A program made the position numbers and the translations under genes. A DNA stretch of 64,000 bases from Sphingobium lactosutens DS20 (lineage in GTDB: Bacteria > Pseudomonadota > Alphaproteobacteria > Sphingomonadales > Sphingomonadaceae), in contig NZ_ATDP01000081.1 in NCBI RefSeq assembly GCF_000445105.1, forward strand, positions 40,266 through 104,265. The letters are read 5' to 3'. The notes under the pieces are model-generated. The model was not told the origin of the DNA and did no database searches. It saw only the letters and a list, made by a program, of their open reading frames with translations. How positions within the stretch are numbered: position 1 is the stretch's first letter; every line of letters starts with the position of its first letter. Positions 60,171-64,000 of the stretch are shown here, piece by piece.

Positions 60171-61312
60171 GGCGACGGGTTCCGGCTGCGTCGGGTCGCC
60201 AACCAGCGTTCGACGCCGAAGAGCAGGGCGATGAGCAAGGCAAGCCAGGGCGTCAGCGGTTGTGGCGGCAGGTCATAGGCGTGCGCGCCCGGCAAAGGCG
60301 CATAGTCGCGGGCGGCAACGCGATCCGGTGGGCTGGGTGCCGGGTAAAGGGCATCGCGCAGTTGGGCCGGGAAATCCGCGTCTAGGAGCAGCGGCATGGC
60401 ATCGGCGCGGAGCGGGCGCGTCAAACGAAGGACGAAGCCTTGGCCAAGACGCGCGGCTTCGGCCAGAGGCAAGCCCTGCTTGTCGCGCCAGACGCTGACG
60501 AAACGGACATTTTCCGGCAAGCGGGCATCATGGGGCAGCAGCAAGGTGCCGCCCTGAGAGGTCCAGTCCTCAACGCTTTTTGGGACTGCGCCAGCCCCCA
60601 GCCACGCGAGCGCCCGGCGACGATCGGGAAGGGGGGCGGTCAGATCGCCACTATCGGAAGCGGCTTCCTTTTCAGTCTGCCACGCCTTGGCGACCGCGCG
60701 CAGATAGCGTGCGCCATCCTGATGCGCCCTGTCATGGCGTATCGCAAGAGATGTCGCAGGCGGTTTGGCGGGAGGGCTTGACGGCATGGCGCCCGGCTGA
60801 ATGCGCCAAGTCACCGTGCGTGACAGCCTGATGCGATCGGCGTCCGCGCCGCTGATGATTTGAGGGGTGACGATGGTAAGGGCGGCACCCTGCGGCAGAT
60901 CAGCGTCCAGTTCCCGGATCAGGCTGGCGACGGGAAAGGGACCACGCGGCTCTTCGGTGTCGATTTTCGGGAAACCGGGCGCAAGCCAGTGAAGACGGGC
61001 TTCGGGATAAGCGGTGGGGTCGATCCCGGCGCCGGGAATGACCGCGACATAGAGGGAGTCATTGGCAGCGCCCCACAGCACGGGCCTTGCGAGGAAAAGC
61101 GCAAGCAGCGTGAGCAAAGCCAGCCGGACGAGCAGCAGAGGCCATTCGTCGAACCGCAAGCGCGACCGAGGGCGAGGCCTCTGCCGCAGCCAGCGCAGCG
61201 CGGCGAAGTCAGTTGGCTGTTGCTCGCTGCGGCGCGCGATATGGATGACGAGCGGAACGATCAACGCGGCCAGCGCAGCCAGCGCGGCGGGAAATAAGAG
61301 ACCGAAACCCAT
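60167..61312 (-). CDS. BatA-like membrane protein without a VWA domain
   Basis: A 381-residue protein starting with the BatA/aerotolerance N-terminal module (helix at about 5-24, then IHIARRSEQQPTDFAALRWL, and a second helix at about 60-80 ending LFLARPVLW). The middle (about 85-345) is periplasmic and lacks the DxSxS metal site of true BatA von Willebrand domains. A last helix lies at about 352-370. It begins 5 nt after the DUF58 gene and overlaps the DUF4175 gene by 4 nt, so it is part of the same unit. Confidence 0.75.
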   Translation of the reverse strand: MGFGLLFPAALAALAALIVPLVIHIARRSEQQPTDFAALRWLRQRPRPRSRLRFDEWPLLLVRLALLTLLALFLARPVLWGAANDSLYVAVIPGAGIDPTAYPEARLHWLAPGFPKIDTEEPRGPFPVASLIRELDADLPQGAALTIVTPQIISGADADRIRLSRTVTWRIQPGAMPSSPPAKPPATSLAIRHDRAHQDGARYLRAVAKAWQTEKEAASDSGDLTAPLPDRRRALAWLGAGAVPKSVEDWTSQGGTLLLPHDARLPENVRFVSVWRDKQGLPLAEAARLGQGFVLRLTRPLRADAMPLLLDADFPAQLRDALYPAPSPPDRVAARDYAPLPGAHAYDLPPQPLTPWLALLIALLFGVERWLATRRSRNPSP

Positions 61313-61317
61313 CGCGC

Positions 61318-62205
61318 TTAGCCCACCGTGCCCTGCGCCGAGAACAGGCGACGCAAAGGCAGATCGACCGGCTCATCCAGCACATGCGTCACATGGCCTA
61401 TGCCGACGGCATCCAGACGGGCGTGCAGCGCTTCCCGTGCCGCGCCAAAGCGCGCCAGAAATTCGGTGCGGAGCGCGGCGCCATCCGCCAGCAGTTCCTC
61501 GCCGGTTTCCGGGTCGCGAAACCGATAGCCGCCGGCGAAGGGAAAATCCCTTTCGGCGACCGTCAGCATTTCGATAACCAGTGTCTCGCGCCCTGCCAAA
61601 GCCAGCTTTTCCGCCAGGGCAACGGCTTGTTCGTCGAAACAATCGCTGAGCAGGATCACCAGATCATGCGTGCCGACCCTTTCCCACAAAGGGCCAAGCT
61701 GTTCACCCGAAGCAAAGACCCGACCGGCGCTGACGTCCAGCAACTCCAGCATCATGCGATCGCGCTGGCGCAATCCTGTCGCGGGGGGCAGCAGGCGAAG
61801 GCCCGTGTCGCCGAGCGCCATGAAGCCGAACCGATCGCCCTGCTGCATCGCAAGCTCTGCGACGGCCGCGGCGATCGCCTTGCCAGCGTCAAGGCGGCTG
61901 TAATCGGGCCGGGTGGTGTCGCGCTGATCCATCGATGCGCTGGCGTCGATCAGAATCCAGACCGCGACCGGACTTTCACGCTCGGCCTCACGCACGAAGA
62001 ATTTGTCGGAGCGGGCGTACAGCTTCCAGTCGATCTGGCGCAGTTCGTCGCCCGGTTCGTACGCGCGATATTGTGCGAATTCGAGGCCCGCGCCCCGGCT
62101 ATGACTTTGATGCAGGCCGATGCCATGCGACCCCACCGCCCGGCGCGTGACGAGGCGAAGGCCGCGAAGGCGGCTGCGCACGTCTGTAGGCAGGAAATCG
62201 ACCAT
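61318..62205 (-). CDS. DUF58 protein with a VWA-like metal site
   Basis: A 295-residue cytoplasmic protein of the DUF58 family. The signature segment RAYEPGDELRQIDWKLYARSD precedes the von Willebrand-type site Asp87-x-Ser89-x-Ser91 in LIDASASMD. DUF58 proteins are regular partners of MoxR ATPases. The ATG at 62205 is 11 nt after the moxR stop; the frame open to 62433 overlaps moxR and is rejected. The Shine-Dalgarno is weak, so translation may depend on coupling. Confidence 0.88.
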   Translation of the reverse strand: MVDFLPTDVRSRLRGLRLVTRRAVGSHGIGLHQSHSRGAGLEFAQYRAYEPGDELRQIDWKLYARSDKFFVREAERESPVAVWILIDASASMDQRDTTRPDYSRLDAGKAIAAAVAELAMQQGDRFGFMALGDTGLRLLPPATGLRQRDRMMLELLDVSAGRVFASGEQLGPLWERVGTHDLVILLSDCFDEQAVALAEKLALAGRETLVIEMLTVAERDFPFAGGYRFRDPETGEELLADGAALRTEFLARFGAAREALHARLDAVGIGHVTHVLDEPVDLPLRRLFSAQGTVG

Positions 62206-62216
62206 GGCGGGGCGGA

Positions 62217-63206
<990 letters not shown>

Positions 63207-63243
63207 GATAGTGATGGCCCTTGTTTGACGCGCAATTGGAAAG

Positions 63244-63942
63244 TCACACCGACAGCGCGTACATCACGATGTTGACGGCGAATTTCGTGTTATCTTCGGC
63301 CAGGAAACGCTTGTTGCGCCAATCATAGTCCCATTCGCAGCCATAATCCTTGTTGCTGTAGAGAACGCCCAGGCGGCCGTTGACCTCTATGCCCTTGAGA
63401 TATTCATGGACGAGGTCGTCGCCCCAGCCATTGAGTTCGAGCGCGGTGTTGGGCGGCCCGTCGAATTTGAAGAAGCTGCGGTAGATACCATGGCTGTCGG
63501 GCAGTTCGATCATGGCTTTGGGGCCGAAGATCTTGGCCATCTGGGCTTCGAAAGATCGGGCGAACAGGCCGTCAATGTCATGGTTGCAATCATCGACCAT
63601 GACAAAGCCGCCACTTCGCACATAGCGTTCGAAGTTATGACGTTCGGCCGGCGAAAATTCGACGAGCTTATGGCCGGCCATATAGCAGAAAGGCGCGGTC
63701 AGCATGCGCGGGTCGGACAGCGCGATCACATGCTCCTTGGGGTCGACGCGCAGGGTGGTGTAATCGATGAGCGATGTGATGATGTTGGATGGGGTGCGCT
63801 GGTCAACGTCCCAGTCACCTGAATCGTAGCGCAACCGGGTAAACCAGAAATCATATCCGCCCGTTGCCGCGGACAGCGGCCCGGCCAGCATCGTGCCGGA
63901 GAGACCGCCCGCCATCAGCCGGAGAAAGTCGGCGCGCGTCAT
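63244..63942 (-). CDS. DUF4159-family exported protein
   Basis: A 232-residue protein of the DUF4159 type. The N-terminus ([21 protein letters not shown]) is a signal-like segment of the kind often seen with twin arginines, but here only single arginines occur, so Tat export is doubtful. The mature part has [15 protein letters not shown], a central [12 protein letters not shown] strand-loop and [20 protein letters not shown]. The fold resembles a class I glutamine-amidotransferase shape without its catalytic Cys. It is the first gene of the MoxR cluster. Confidence 0.8.
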   Translation of the reverse strand: MTRADFLRLMAGGLSGTMLAGPLSAATGGYDFWFTRLRYDSGDWDVDQRTPSNIITSLIDYTTLRVDPKEHVIALSDPRMLTAPFCYMAGHKLVEFSPAERHNFERYVRSGGFVMVDDCNHDIDGLFARSFEAQMAKIFGPKAMIELPDSHGIYRSFFKFDGPPNTALELNGWGDDLVHEYLKGIEVNGRLGVLYSNKDYGCEWDYDWRNKRFLAEDNTKFAVNIVMYALSV

Positions 63943-63960
63943 GTGTCAAAGTCAGCCGAT

Positions 63961-64000
63961 CCTCCCCTGGAAGGGGAGGTGTCTGGCGAAGCCAGACGGA
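63961..64000. repeat. REP-like palindromic element at the right edge (partial)
   Basis: The last 40 nt consist of the CCTCCCCT / AGGGGAGG palindrome followed by TGTCTGGC and GCCAGACGGA. This is the reverse complement of the right half of the glyQ-glyS element (11271-11314) apart from the loop bases. The element runs off the window, directly upstream of the DUF4159 gene. Confidence 0.85.

Overview
The window reads as a contiguous chromosomal segment of a GC-rich alphaproteobacterium, most likely a sphingomonad (Sphingobium/Sphingomonas/Novosphingobium group). The support is the style of the housekeeping proteins, the metZ-apaG-LysR and lolC-lolD arrangements, the DUF481, DUF2490 and DUF4175 proteins, very dense 4-nt start/stop overlaps, and short REP-like palindromes. 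I see no prophage, insertion sequence, integrase or CRISPR array. The genus is inferred; I could not run a database comparison.

Layout. (1) 1-6.9 kb: a type I secretion locus with an ABC exporter (5' end outside the window), an HlyD-type adaptor, a small lipoprotein, an AT-rich regulatory gap and a large serralysin-like RTX metalloprotease that is the obvious cargo. (2) 6.9-17.1 kb: pth and rplY, two tandem TraB/GumN-like proteins, glyQ-glyS, ppdK and a membrane-anchored helix-hairpin-helix protein. glyS has absorbed two palindromic elements in frame. (3) 17.2-24.2 kb: two identical tRNA-Arg(ACG) genes, then a minus-strand run of cobQ, a small membrane protein, astB, astA, an M20 hydrolase, a DUF481 outer-membrane protein and rppH. 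The ast genes point to arginine catabolism by the succinyltransferase route. (4) 24.4-34.4 kb: photolyase, cyclopropane-fatty-acid synthase, an SDR, purF, then a translationally coupled ccmCDEFGHI cytochrome c maturation operon without ccmA or ccmB next to it.

(5) 34.4-41.4 kb: the potassium transporter kup, an Hsp20 chaperone preceded by a ROSE-like RNA thermometer and an RpoH-like promoter, a candidate small RNA in the same intergenic region, lolC-lolD, and a diguanylate cyclase. (6) 41.4-56.3 kb: dnaE, an aldehyde dehydrogenase, recO, leuB, a hemerythrin-like protein, a threonine-dehydratase-like enzyme coupled to metZ, apaG, a LysR regulator, a DUF2490 protein, pgm, a spermidine-synthase-like protein and a DEDDh exoribonuclease. 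(7) 56.3-64 kb: a six-gene minus-strand cluster of DUF4159, MoxR ATPase, DUF58, BatA-like, DUF4175 and a large membrane protein. It is probably one envelope-associated MoxR system of unknown job.

Most of the window is ordinary core genome. The points most worth a second look are the palindromic elements embedded in glyS together with an adjacent stretch of different base composition, the thermosensor leader of hsp20, the structured minus-strand RNA candidate near 37.3 kb, the MoxR/DUF4175 cluster, and the pairing of an LssB/LapB-like exporter with a serralysin-type substrate. Start codons were moved from the longest reading frame wherever a Shine-Dalgarno sequence, an operon overlap or the family's usual N-terminus favoured another codon.
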